A DNA stretch of 64,000 nucleotides, from positions 62,001 through 126,000 of the forward strand of contig NW_024104356.1 of the NCBI RefSeq assembly GCF_003945595.2, read 5' to 3'. The notes beneath the pieces are model-generated. The model had not been told where the DNA came from, ran no database searches, and was given only the letters and a program-made list of their open reading frames with translations. The stretch comes from Pipra filicauda (Eukaryota; Chordata; Aves; Passeriformes; Pipridae). A program made the position numbers and the translations under genes. Below, in pieces: positions 25,001 through 36,352 of the stretch. Every line of letters starts with the position of its first letter. Position 1 is the first letter of the stretch.

Positions 25001-28000
25001 CTTTCCTACTTGCTCTCTTTCTCAAGGGAATTTGCAGAGAGATTGCCTTCTCTGTTGCAGCTGTACTGAGGTGTTTTCATCCTGGCACTCTCCCTCCAAG
25101 GTGGGGCAAGGAGAGGCCATCAAGAAGCTGTGGAGAGAGCAGTGTGACTGTGAACCCAAGTGGACTTTGCAGCAAAGCTCTGTAATGAAGTTTTCCGGGG
25201 TTTTTTGCCTTCTGGATGGGTTAAATGTCTGCATCTGTAGCCACCCCCTTTCTTCCCTCCTGCAAGCTGATCAGGGCTTTCCTGCGAGCCCATCCCAAAC
25301 CTGGGGCTGGTGCTTGCTGTCACGTAGCGTGATGCAAATCCAGTGCCTGAACTGCACTTGGACCAGTGCCCATCCAGTTTCCAGTGGATGTGGGGCAAAG
25401 TCCGCAGGAAAGTTTTCCCAGATTTTGGTGAATTGAGTGACCATCATGGCACGCAGGCTGAGACATATGTGGACCTTTACCTCTTTTTCTCTGGTTACCT
25501 GGAGTGCTGTCTTTCTCCTCAGCATGCAAATTCCTCTCTGCTTTGCATTTCTCTTAATTCAAACGGGTGCAAATCACTCTCCTCCTCTGCTGATATCCGT
25601 TTTCTGACTTAGCATTTCTGCTGCCGTTGAGTTCTGGCCTTCATCCTTTGGGGGCTGGCACCCACTGAACCCAGCTGAGAATGTGGCCCTTTGTGCTGGA
25701 GCTGCTTGCAGAAGCTGGGGAGCTTTGCCTTCCCTGCTGCGAGCCTTTTTGGCTGGAGAACGCTTGCCCTTTCCTGGTGGGGAGGGATTTAGGGGTGAGG
25801 GGGAGGTGAGAGCACTCCTTGTGCTGGAAGAAAAATGATGAATGACTCTCTTGTGCTTCTGAACAAAACCAGGAAATGGGGGGGGGGAGCAAAAAAAGAG
25901 GAAATGAGAAACAGTAAAGAGGCCTCCCCCGCCTTCATATAAGCAATCACTCCACAGCATCTGGAGCCCAGTAAAAGGGCTGTTCCCAGGAGACCTCACA
26001 CTTGCCAGCCACACAAATCTCCTTTATTGCAGGCTCCTGGGGCTTGCACCCCCACATACCTCCTTGTGCCGGCCCTGCACCCAAAACCAGCCTAGCAGGG
26101 TCAAAGTGAAGCTCGGTTTCCATGGCCATCGACACCAGGGATGTGCGTGTGGCTTGGCTGGCAGATCACAGTCTGGATCCATCCTGAGGATATGGCTGTG
26201 ATGCTGTCAAAGCAGCTGGAGCACCTGCATGCTGTTTGTGCTGGCATGCTGCCTTGCAGCAGCAGGGCACAGACAATGCCATACTCTTATCTGGTGTGAA
26301 ATCTGCTGGAGTGGAGTCACCTCTCCTGCCCTCTCCTCCAAAATTGTTTTGGATGCAGTAGATGTAGCAGGGATGAGCATGGAGTGGGTCACTGGCCATC
26401 ATGGTTTGCGTCTGATTTTAAGCACCCTCCTTTGCTGTTTGTTAAAAAATGTATCTGCTAGGGACCTTAATAGGTTAAGCTCTTTCTTAGAATAACCTTG
26501 CTGCTGTTACTTGTTTAGTCATTGTCGAGGGGCTTGTTTGCAGTGGGAAAGCTTTTCCTGAGCATAGCTTTAAAATCATAATGCAGGTTTCAGAAACACA
26601 GACCCTGTGAAGGGAGTGGTTCTCACCCATTTCCAGCTGAAGGTGATCACAGTTGATCACTGAGCATCTTCATCATCCCACCTAAAACACTGGCTACTAA
26701 TTTCGTTGTAGTTCTTATTCCTCTATTTTCTTCATCAAGTCCCGCCTGAATTAATGTGTTAGGTGAGAGTGGGTTTGCCTGTTCGTTTCTCCTTCCTGAG
26801 TTGAGAGGAGCTCTTCTTCCCCTGGATGTAAGTCAGTGTGGCTTTTCCAGCTGTTTTCCATCTCCAGTCTGGAGATGGTGAGTGTTTCTGATGTGGCATT
26901 TAGATCTTTCCTGGGAATTTTCAGTGTTCAGGGCTCTGTAGGAGAATTCTTAGTCACAGAAGTAACACAGGTACTATGGAACCTCTGTGCTGATGGATGT
27001 TTTTGCTTCTTATATTCAGAGATTCTATTTTCATCCAGGCTTTAGGTGCTTGCTCACCTGCTTGTGACCCTGTTTTCATTCACACAAATCTGGAGGATCG
27101 AGTGCATTATCTGAAAAATACATTTGCTCTCCAGTGTGGGCATGGGAAGAGAAAGTGTTCTTTTGTGAAAAGGTAATTCATCGCTTTGGATATTTGCAAG
27201 TGTTTTTGAAATCCCCTCTTATCCTCTTGTCAGCAGAAGGGAATCCTTATCCTTTTTCACAACTGCAAAATGCAAAGTAGTATCTCCAGGTTTTCCCTAA
27301 ATAGTCAGTGCTGGTGATGGTGGTGATGCTGGGGATTTGGGGCAGTCTCCATGTAAGTTGACCAGACAAGAGAGGAAAAGCAATATTGCTCTTGAGTTCA
27401 GAGCAGCTCCTGGGATTGCTCAGCATTTAGAGGAGTTTGCAGAGAGGGACAGTATTGTAAAAACCCTTAGTTCTTCTGCTTGCAACCCACAGGGCAGTGC
27501 CTTTCTGTCCTTACTCTACCTTTCCCCTTGTGTCGGGTGTTCTGGGTGCTTGAGGAGGCATGTGGGAAGCCAGGCAGGGCCTCCACTCTTTGTACTGCCT
27601 GTGTGAACCCTGGGATTAGCCTTGGAGTGACCCCTGAATTGCACAAATTTGGAGGCACTGGTCAGAAAAGGCATAATAAGCCCTGTCTGCAAGGTCTGAG
27701 CTGTGCTGCTGTAGGCTTCTTAGCTGGAGAGCAATATTGTGCATGGCAGGTAGCAAGGACAGACTTTGTGTTTGGGACACTAAATGGTGAGGGATGGGCT
27801 GGGAGCTGGTTATTTTTTGTTCAGCAGTTATGTTAAAATACGTACTGGAGATGTAGTTCTTTCTCTTTGTGCCAGCAGTGCCCACAGGAGACTGGTGATG
27901 AGTGACCAGTCCCTAAAGCAGGGCAGCTTATGATTCACCCCATGCCTCCTTTTGGTTTTACACCAGTGATGCTTTTAAAGCAGGGTCCTTGATGGCCAGG

Positions 28001-30059
28001 GACTGGGGTGTGCTGAGTCAGCACCTGTTGCTGCTGCTGTATCAGACCCTGGGCAGGGGTACGAAGTTTTGGGGATGCCTCAGGGCATGACAGTCTCCTC
28101 CTCTGGCTGCCCCTGTGTGAGGCAGACCTTGTGCTCTCATTAGCACAAACCCATAGCATTTGACCCTGGTGAATTTAGTTTCTCTGGAATTCACTTGATC
28201 AAAAACCCTGCATTGGTTGACTGGGTGACTGCTACATTTTGGTCCTGAGCCCTTCAAGTTAGAGGGGTCCGCTCAAAGGGAGAGAAATCTTTGGACTCTG
28301 CTTCCATGGGAAAAACTCCTGAGGGAAGTCTGACTCCTCTGTGGTTTCCATAACACCATGCTGAGGTGTCTGCGTGTTCTGATGTCTTACTAATTTGCCA
28401 GTGATGATTTTTTTTGAGTTATTTTTAACAGGCACATTGTGCAACTAATGGGCTTTTTATTGGTGGTAAACAAGCCGAGCTAGGCAGGAATGCTGCCGAG
28501 GCTGGAGTGGCAGGCTTGCCTCTGGGTGCTGGAGAAATAACTTGTTCACTTTTTTCCTTTAAAAAAAAAAAGAGACAGAGAGAAAACCTGTGGCTCTCCT
28601 GCAGCCTGATGCTCCTACCAGCCTCCCCCATGGAAGCAGCGGCAGAGCAGCTGAGGTACATACTCTGCACCTCATGGCCTGATTTTTGGGTCTAAAACTG
28701 CTCTCTCCTCTGGTTTAAGGGACTGTAACCTTTGGTGGGAAGGCAATGGCTTTGCCCACCCACCAACAGCTGGGTTGTGCAGGGCCAAGTCCTGCCTTGG
28801 CCCAGAGAGTTGCTTCCTGCCAGGCTGTGGCTGGGATGCTTGGGGCTGAATGCATGGAGCTGGTGGGTCTTAGTGTAGGGGCTGTGGAAAACCTCCTGTC
28901 TCTTATCATGCTTCTTGTTTGATAAGCTGAGAGCTATCTGTACACACACAGAATTTCAAAACACTCCTAGAACGGGAGTGAGGTTGGATAGCAAACCCGT
29001 GCAGGTACTGCCACAAAGTGTGTGCCCATTGCCCGGAGCAGGCATGGTGGTGCTCGGTGTGTGAGCCCCAGCCTGTCACTGCAGGGCTGTGCTTGGGCCC
29101 TGGGACTCACACCAAGCTCAGAGCTGCCTCTGTCCCTGCAGTGTGTGTGCCACCAATGTCCAGGATAACCTCAAGTGAAAAGTATCAGACTTCAGTGGCC
29201 AAGAAAAGAGTGCTGACCTATTTTGGACACTTATTTATATTCAAGTTGCTTCTCTCTGTCTCTGTGAAAAAGCTGTAGTGACTCCAATACTTTAAAAAAA
29301 TTTTTCCCCTCCCATAGCTTTTGTTTTGAACAGGATATGATCTAGGACTAACATCTGTATTTTCCAGTAGTCAGAATAAATGTCTTATTATCTTTTATTT
29401 TTCTTGCTGAAACACCATTTTACAGAGCAGAGCCCAGCTCTGTAATACAGCTAAGCATTTCGTTGCATTGTATCTGAATTTATACAGGTTCTCCTTTTAT
29501 TAAAAGTCCTTGCTACAATTCATAGGTTTCAGACCAAAATGGAAAAAAAGATTGAAAATATGTTACTGCTGTTTTTGATCATGAGCCACAACAAGAAGTC
29601 ATCTAATATAGGGTCAGAAAAATTATGGAAAACTGTTTGGTTTTTTGTTTTTCTTTGTTTATTTGTTTTTGTGGGGTGTTTGTTTTTTTAAGTACTGAAA
29701 AGATCTTACTGGTGAAAATTCTTTTGGGGTTTTTTGTCTTGTTTTGACAGTTAGCTATTCTCTATATGCTGCAGCTCACAGTTAATTTCTGATGTTTTGT
29801 AAATTGAAACTGTAGTGTCTCTGACAAAATTGTACCACTGGAATAATCATAAAATTTGAACAGCTCAGTCAGTGCAGCCATGTGCACTAACCCTAGCTGG
29901 ATACTTGTCATCCTGTAGATTTTAGGACTTGCAATTCTTACTGTCAACAGTAGGAATCTAAGATACTTAATGAGCAAGAAAAACAAAGGCAAATAGGCAA
30001 ATGCTATGGATATTGTCATCCATATGAGTGATGGTTGTATTAGTCCTTTGTATTCCATA
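13085..30059. other. Intron 1, long mostly unique stretch, no gene recognised
   Basis: About 17 kb without a recognised retroelement or coding exon. Simple tracts are an A/C-rich patch at about 13085-13145, a T run at about 13417-13431, an A run at about 24119-24136, and a G/T-rich patch at about 29637-29745. A 21-base near-perfect palindrome lies at 26858-26878. Open frames are all short, overlap on both strands, and have neither family motifs nor convincing splice context. Confidence 0.6.
26858..26878. other. Perfect palindrome, 10-base arms with one central base
   Basis: The left arm CCATCTCCAG (26858-26867) is the exact reverse complement of the right arm CTGGAGATGG (26869-26878), with a single T between. 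It may be chance in a window this size; a dimeric protein-binding site is possible, but no specific factor is indicated. Confidence 0.9.
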
Positions 30060-30235
30060 ATTTTTCCTACTTTAGGAGGTTTTTTGTGTGCATCTGTGGT
30101 TTTGTTCCTGTTTTTTTTTGTTTTGGTCTGCTTTTTTGGTTGACCTTTTTTTTGTGTGTGTGTGTGTGGTTGGTTTTGGTTTTTTGTTTGTTTTATTTTG
30201 TTTGGGGGTTTTGGGGTTTTTTTTTGTGTCTTTAA
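30060..30235. repeat. G/T-rich low-complexity tract in intron 1
   Basis: The + strand here is dominated by T with scattered G runs, including a GT dinucleotide stretch near 30155-30168 and GGGGG/GGGG runs near 30204-30218. There is no regular unit. It is the strand complement in flavour of the A/C-rich tract about 5 kb downstream. Frames crossing it give Phe/Val/Leu-rich or Lys/Thr/Asn-rich strings of no meaning. Confidence 0.85.
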
Positions 30236-33200
30236 GACTCGACAGAGCAAGGGTGAAAAAACTGGGAGTGGTTTGCTTTATTGAAATTGGAAACCCTTTG
30301 GCTTCACTAGCCAAGCTTGCAAATTCACTGAAGAGCGCCAGCCTTGTGCTTAACTGGCTGTGCCCTGTGTGAGTGCATCTACATGAAGATCATATGCAAC
30401 TCCCAGAAGGTCAGTGGGAGCCTTTCCCCATCATCCTTGCCTGCAGCTGGATTTGACCCAAAGTGTATCTGAGAAGGATTAGGGAACTTTCTTTGTTACA
30501 CAGTCGTGGTATGTGGGTTTTGTGCTTTTGTATCTGTGCTCCTGTCTTCAGAGTGTCTGATGTGAAATTACAAGTTCACGTGCCCAGATAGACACACAGT
30601 ACCCCCTGTGTGCACTGAAATGTCCCTGTGCACTGATGTGGCTGGATTTGGGACGATCTCATTGCACCATGGCAGAAAGGCTGTGCTCGCCCCGAGGCTG
30701 ATGGCTCTGTGGTTGACATCAAGTATAGCTGCTCCCTGAGCGTGGTCAGACTGCGACTTCCTGCTTGTGAGGACAAGGAGAGCAGGAGCAGAGCACTCAT
30801 GATACAGCAAGGGAAAAGAGAAACATCAGCTGAAGTCTGAGGTCTCTGATCCAAGACCTTGTGCTGATGCAAAACTGTCCAAGAAGCTCAGCATCACCCT
30901 TAGTAGGAGTGGGATATGGCATGGCCAACTGAATGACTCCATGCTGTATGCTAGGGTTTGAAGTGTAAAATGCTCTTCAACTTTGAGTGGATCATGTCTG
31001 TTTAAAGTTGTTTGTGACCCCTGTGTGTTAAAAACATTTGTAAAGCTCATCTGAAAGGAAGCAGGTCTGAAGGTGAAACTAGTTCCTACTGCTGCTGGGA
31101 TCAGAGGAATGTAGCAGCTGTGTGTCCCGAGTGGTGTGTGGCTTGGGTTTGGTTGTTCAGATCTGGATATGGAGAGACCAGACTTTGACCCCTGCAATGC
31201 AAAAGAAATATTTTTTAATATTTTTGTGATTGTATAAATGGTTTCAATGGACAGCCTTTCTTTGCTTTCAGAAGAGCTGTTCTAGGTGAGCAATCACCCT
31301 AACAAAGAACATAACTTTAAGAAATGATGGCCTCCACAACAGATGCTTATTTTGTCTCCTGAATACCCCCCACAGGCTGCTGCAGTGGAGCGATGCTGTT
31401 GGCGTTTCCTGATCAGATCTGTTGGGGTGTTTTCACATCGGCAAGGAAACCAGAATTTACCAAACTCATCTAGGATTTGCTGGATTAGACACGATGAGAA
31501 GCTGCTGAGTCTGGATGTTCAGGGACTCTCAAGAATTAATGATGTGTATGTAGTCTGGATTAGTTTTATCTACAGAAGTTTTAATGGGAGACATTTATTG
31601 GTAATTGAGAAGTTACTAGTTCAAAGTGAGCAGCATTCTCCCTGCAAGTAAGAAGGCGAACTAGAAGGAGTGATGGTCTGTATTGAGTTGGCATGTTTAA
31701 TATGATTTAGCTACTCTACTGTGAAAGTGAATTCAGATGAAGCTTCCCCTGTCTAAAAAGGCAGGTGAGGGATTATGTGAATTGATGCAGTAAAGCAGAA
31801 GCTGTAAAAGACTGCCCTGAATACAGGGAATGTCCCTGGAGCTGGCAGTATTGGCAGAGCTGGGAATGGGGAACATTTTGGGCAGTGCATGAGAGTCTCC
31901 ACTTCAGTGCTCAGCCCTCAAATATCCCCTACATGATATATCAGGTCTGAAACCACAAATTTGCTTTTCTGGAAGCACATGAAGGTGATTATTCCATTTT
32001 CCTTGAGTCCCTCAAAATTCAGTCCTTTGTACTTTGACTTAGTTGTCTTCATGATTGCTGGTGGTCTTGTGCACACATGGCTCCATGCCTTACACACCAG
32101 AATGTCAGCAGGGTGAATTTTTGATAAAGTTACTGGGAAAAACTTACGGTATTTTGTATTGTCAGTTTCTTGGAGACATTTGGATCCAAATCTGAGGCTT
32201 GAGTGTTCTTTTTTCCCTGTGTGGCTGCCTCCATATTTGTCTCTAAGCAGAAAGACTGATTAAATTACAGTGCACCTCTGCTAATGTGCACATATGGCAG
32301 CTCTCTAAAGTTTCATATTAATTTTTATTTTTCATGTGGTGAATAATCACCCATCCAGAGGGTTGAGGAAAGAGCAGTGTACAGTAATTGCTGGATATGC
32401 ATTTCAAAATTCCCTGTGGAAGACTGTCTAATTAGATTTAATGAGCTGCCTGGTGAGCATGCGTGTGCATGTGTGCTTTCACCACCTCTCTTGAGCTAAC
32501 AGGATCAGAAGTGTTAATGTGTGTCCGAGGTGAATTGGAGGAGTATGTGGGAGAGGTGTTTTTGCACTTGGAGAGCGCAGGTTTGAAGCAGACTTCTACC
32601 TGTGTTTCTCATGTCTGTGCTGTAATGAGGGACTTCCGCTGTGAAGGTGAAGCATTTGGTAATGCAGGTGATAAATTGGAAGTGGTTTTGCTGTGGTTTC
32701 AGCTGCTTAAGTAAGGAGGGTGGGAGCAGAATATCTTTGATAGTTGGAATCCTTTCCTCTGTAATGTATTCTGAAGAGCTGCTGGTGCAGGGGCTGTCAG
32801 AGCTACAGCAGGTCACAAGCTATGTGCCACCAAGCTACCAGGGGAAGTGTTTAACTTAACTGGAAACAAGCTGTCAGAGGGGCTGGGATTTCTGTGAGTG
32901 AGGTGGATGACAGCCATCAGGTTTGCACATTGCTTTGTCTCTGATCTGCGACAACCCTGAGTTGGCTGTGTGTAATTTGGCTTTTTTGCAGGGGCATGGC
33001 CATGGGTCAGTGCTCTGTTTCCAAGAAGGATGAGTCTGGGTAGAAAGCCATGCTGAGAGGGTGGCCATTTTAATGAAGGGTTTCTCTGTGGTTTTTTTTT
33101 ATTATTTTTTTTTTATTTATTAATTGGCCTTTGTTTTCTGTCAAGAAAGTTGTCCTGAAGCGTGACTTAGTGAGCCAAACATGCCTGGACAAAGGGAGTA

Positions 33201-34507
33201 TTAAGCCTGCACAGAGGGAGGGGAGAGGGTTACACCTCTAATTACTTTGTGTGCATTTAACTTTTTTTCCCCTCTGGTGACTGATGGGTCTTGAAAGGAC
33301 TTGCTGGGGTTAGTGTGTGATTCACCAGGGCAGAGTATGTTCTGGGCTGAGGCTGCAGGCTGTCTGGGCCCTGGATGCCAAGGGCAGGCGCTGCCCTTGT
33401 GCTAGTGTTGCTCATGCCTGAGTCAGCACTTGTGCAGAACAGCTGCTCCTCAGCTGGGGGTCAGGCTGTGGGGTCACTGCTCACACCCCAGCCAAGCTGG
33501 ACAGAAGGATGGAGAGGCTTGGTTCTGCCACGTGAGCACTGTCTTGAGTGGGGTGGTGTGGGAGCATGTAGAGCAGCATCTCCTGGTAGCAATGTGGGTC
33601 CTCAGAGCCACCCCGAGCAGGTGTGAAGCACCAAGCAGCCAAAGTACTTCTGCTGACCAAGGGGCTGGAGAACGAGGCAGTCCTGAACCTCTTTCACACA
33701 TCCCTATCCCCAAATAGGGACACAAGTAGGGAAAAAGGGATCAGTGCTCTCCCACCCTCCCAATAGGCAGCAGCCAACAAACTACCCCACCTGCCACTCT
33801 GTCTGGTCTTCCTGCCTGATCCTGGAGCCCATGGTACATACCCAGGCTCTCCTGAAAAAATGGGACCTGGGTTTGCCTGGGTGGGGAGTTAGAGCTCATG
33901 ATGTTCATGTGGGAAGCAAGAAGAGGGAAGAAGGGGAACTGGGGTGAAGGAGGATAATGGGGAATAAACAGTTGTGGAGATGGTGCTCAGGGAAGAGGAG
34001 GAGAAGCTGGGGCTGCCTGGGAGAGAGGAGGAGGAATTTGTGGAGTGGGCTACAGTCCTGGTCTCAAAGCTGATGGATTAGGAGGGCTTGGCAAGGAGTT
34101 GGGGATCTGGTTTTAGGCAAAGTGTAAAATATGTGGAATTCAGGCAGGGAGCTCCAAAGCCAGTGGGCTCGGCTTCTAAAGTTCCCATGGGAGGAATGCA
34201 TTTTAGTCTGATTTCTATAAAGGCTTTCCCTTTCCCACTAGTTTTTGGATCCATTGACCAACTCCTCGCTGGTGGGGTGGTGCAGAAGTCTGACCAATGA
34301 TTTTCTTCTTTAAAGTTTGGTTAAAATCACTGGCCAGATAGAGGGATAAAGGCCCTGTTAGTGCCCATTTGAAGAGGAAGGGTTCAGCATGGGGTTCAAG
34401 TAGCATCAGGGCATCTAAGTTGGTGCCAGGGGCCAAGATGCACTCATTGGTAACACTGCTCCTGAGATGGCTGGCTCTCTCTTTGGGAAACAATGCTCTT
34501 TCTGCAC
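30236..34507. other. Intron 1, unique sequence, no gene recognised
   Basis: No mobile element, RNA gene or coding exon recognised. A T/A-rich patch lies at about 33092-33125 and a purine-rich patch (GGA and GAG words) at about 33905-34055. Confidence 0.6.
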
Positions 34508-34792
34508 CAAAATAAAGGAATCATTTAGGTTGGAAAAAACCCTTGAGATCATAGAGTTCAACTTTAAACCCAGCACTGCCAAGTTCACCACTAAACCATA
34601 TCCCTAAGTGCCACATCTACATGTCTTTCAAATACCTCCATGGGTGGTGACTCCACCACTTTCCTGGGCAGTCCTTTCCAGTGCTTGATAACCCTTTCCA
34701 TGAAGAAATTTTTCCTAATATCCAGTCTAAACCTCCCCTGCTGCAACCTGAGGGCACTTCCGCTTGTTACGAGAAGGGCCAGAAGAGATTAT
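34508..34792 (-). mobile_element. CR1 LINE fragment, 3' end, antisense to IGFBP2
   Basis: Read on the + strand, this begins with words like TTAGGTTGG and GATCATAGAGTTCAAC, then GCACTGCCAAGTTCACCAC, AAATACCTCCATGGGTGG and AAGAAATTTTTCCTAATATC. This is the reverse complement of the well-known 3' end of avian CR1 elements, so the element lies on the minus strand with its 3' end at the left. It is 5'-truncated after about 280 bases and carries no reverse transcriptase. The terminal octamer repeats of CR1 are decayed. It is the clearest retroelement in the window and supports an avian source. Confidence 0.93.
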
Positions 34793-35302
34793 TGCAGAGT
34801 TAGATTTTGCATATGGAAAAAGCCTAACCTTGCCATGGGAGGTGGGAGATGCAGGGGAGGGGCCCCTTCCTCATGCTGAGTGGTTCTAGGTTTGCATCCT
34901 ATAGTTTGAGAGATGGGGTTTCCCTGCTTTTGGGCATGCCTCTCAGTAACTTAAGTAGATCTTACTATTGGGACTTTTTTCTTTCCCTGTTTTTCCAGCC
35001 TTCTCTTCTTCATTTCACCAATTTCTTTTTCCTCCTGCTTTAATAAATCTCAGTGGTTGAGAGAAAATATTTATTATATCTTCCCCATCCCCCAAATGGA
35101 TATTTCTTACACTGTTTTTATTAATGAAAAATTGTCTCTAGCAAAGGGAAATGGGAATCTTTCCCATTTTGAGCAAATTCTTGTCCTGCCAGGGTGTGTA
35201 AATCTGTCTTCAGTGTCACCTGCTTGGTTGGTTCCACCAGCTCTTCTCTGCTGATGGAAGATCAGTTACATATTGCAACTGAGTTTGGTTTTGGTGTGTT
35301 TT

Positions 35303-35306
<4 letters not shown>
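34793..35306. other. Intron 1, unique sequence between CR1 and the A/C tract
   Basis: About 500 bases of AT-leaning unique sequence. Nothing recognised; no coding remnant precedes the A run, which argues against a processed pseudogene. Confidence 0.6.
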
Positions 35307-35337
<31 letters not shown>

Positions 35338-35492
35338 AAACAAAACAAAACCAAACAAACCACCAAAAACCAAACAAAAACCAACCAACCAACCAAAACC
35401 CCCCAACCCAAACAAATAAAAATACCCCCCCCCAAAAAAACCCAACCAAACAAAAAACCCAACAAAAAACCCCCACAACCCAAAAACCCCAA
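35307..35492. repeat. Poly(A) run followed by a G-free A/C-rich tract
   Basis: A run of 29 A (35307-35335) is followed by one G and then 156 bases (35337-35492) with no G and only two T (35417, 35423). It mixes words such as AACCA, AAAAC and C runs up to nine or ten bases without a fixed period. The minus strand is therefore G/T-only, with many G runs separated by T, and has G-quadruplex potential; the plus strand could form an i-motif. The Lys/Gln/Pro-rich or Gly/Trp/Phe-rich frames across it are artefacts. Confidence 0.92.
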
Positions 35493-36221
35493 GCCTACCC
35501 AATTTTTTGTGAGTTATTCCATTAAATGGAGCTGAGGGACTGCAGCAAGCTACCTCTTTTGCAGGAATCCCCTTTGGCTTGAAAGGAATTATTAGTTGAA
35601 TTTTCAATTTGTCATGGTTTACTCCTGCCTCCTTCCTTTTGTCCATTAGCCCAACTAGGCTCCTGCTGAGTCTCTTCATTGACTGACATGCTTTAGCAAG
35701 CGTTCTAATGTGTAGGTGCAGTCCTGATGCAGCAGCCCTTCATGCTCTGAGATGCTTGGGGCGAGTGGCTGCAGTGCAGAATGAGGGTCTAGAGTCTCTC
35801 GCAGTTTAAGATTACCCCTTCTAGGAGGAAAAGCCATCATTTTTCATCATGAATTCTTTTCTAAGAGCCTGCGGTTGCCTGGTGTCTCAGCTTTCCTCCC
35901 TTCATCCGTGGGGGAAAGCCAAGTGGTTCACATTCCTTTCAGGAAGAAATCTTGGAAGAAGAGGACTGCGTGATCCTCTGCAGCCATAACCTGAATGTGG
36001 TCCCAGTGCAAAGGTATTGGGAAAAGTTCAGGAGCCTTCACTTCAGGAGTATCTGCTCATATGGGTGATGGGTAGTAGCTGAGCTCAGTGTTTTATTTTT
36101 TCTCAAACAATTTCAGATGTGTGATGGAGGTGTTCACTGCTCATCCTGATGTAGGGAGCTCTGCCATCTGCAACAGGAACCTGAGCTGCTGCTGGCAGCT
36201 GTTAAATTTCAAATAGAAGCC
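35493..36221. other. Intron 1, unique sequence, no gene recognised
   Basis: Unique sequence of average composition between the A/C tract and the LTR fragment. I see no repeat, exon or RNA gene in it. Confidence 0.6.
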
Positions 36222-36352
36222 TGTGGTGGGTTGGTGCTGTCTGGATGCCAGGTGCCCACCAAAGCTGTTCTATCACTCCCCTCCTCAGCTGGACATGAGA
36301 GAGAAGATATAACTAAAGGCTCCTGGGTTGAGACAAGGGTGAGAAGAGATCT
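36222..36352 (+). mobile_element. Endogenous retrovirus LTR fragment, avian ERVL-like 5' end
   Basis: The stretch starts TGTGGTGGGTTG and continues with GCCAGGTGCCCACCAAAGC and CACTCCCCTCCTCAGCTGGA. I recognise this as the beginning of a long terminal repeat family common in bird genomes (an ERVL-type endogenous retrovirus). The initial TG is the usual LTR start. Similarity fades after about 130 bases; either the rest is deleted or too diverged for me to follow. There is no internal retroviral gene and no second LTR nearby, so it is a broken solo remnant with no coding capacity. Family name is from memory of the consensus. Confidence 0.75.

Noticed and set aside
35250..35335. A poly(A) tail suggesting a processed pseudogene
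   Set aside because: No coding remnant or polyadenylation signal in a recognisable transcript precedes the A run, and processed pseudogenes are rare in birds because CR1 does not mobilise poly(A) RNAs efficiently.
35194..35679. Open frames rich in Lys/Gln/Pro (+ strand) or Gly/Phe/Trp (- strand)
   Set aside because: They are translations of the poly(A) and A/C-rich low-complexity tract.
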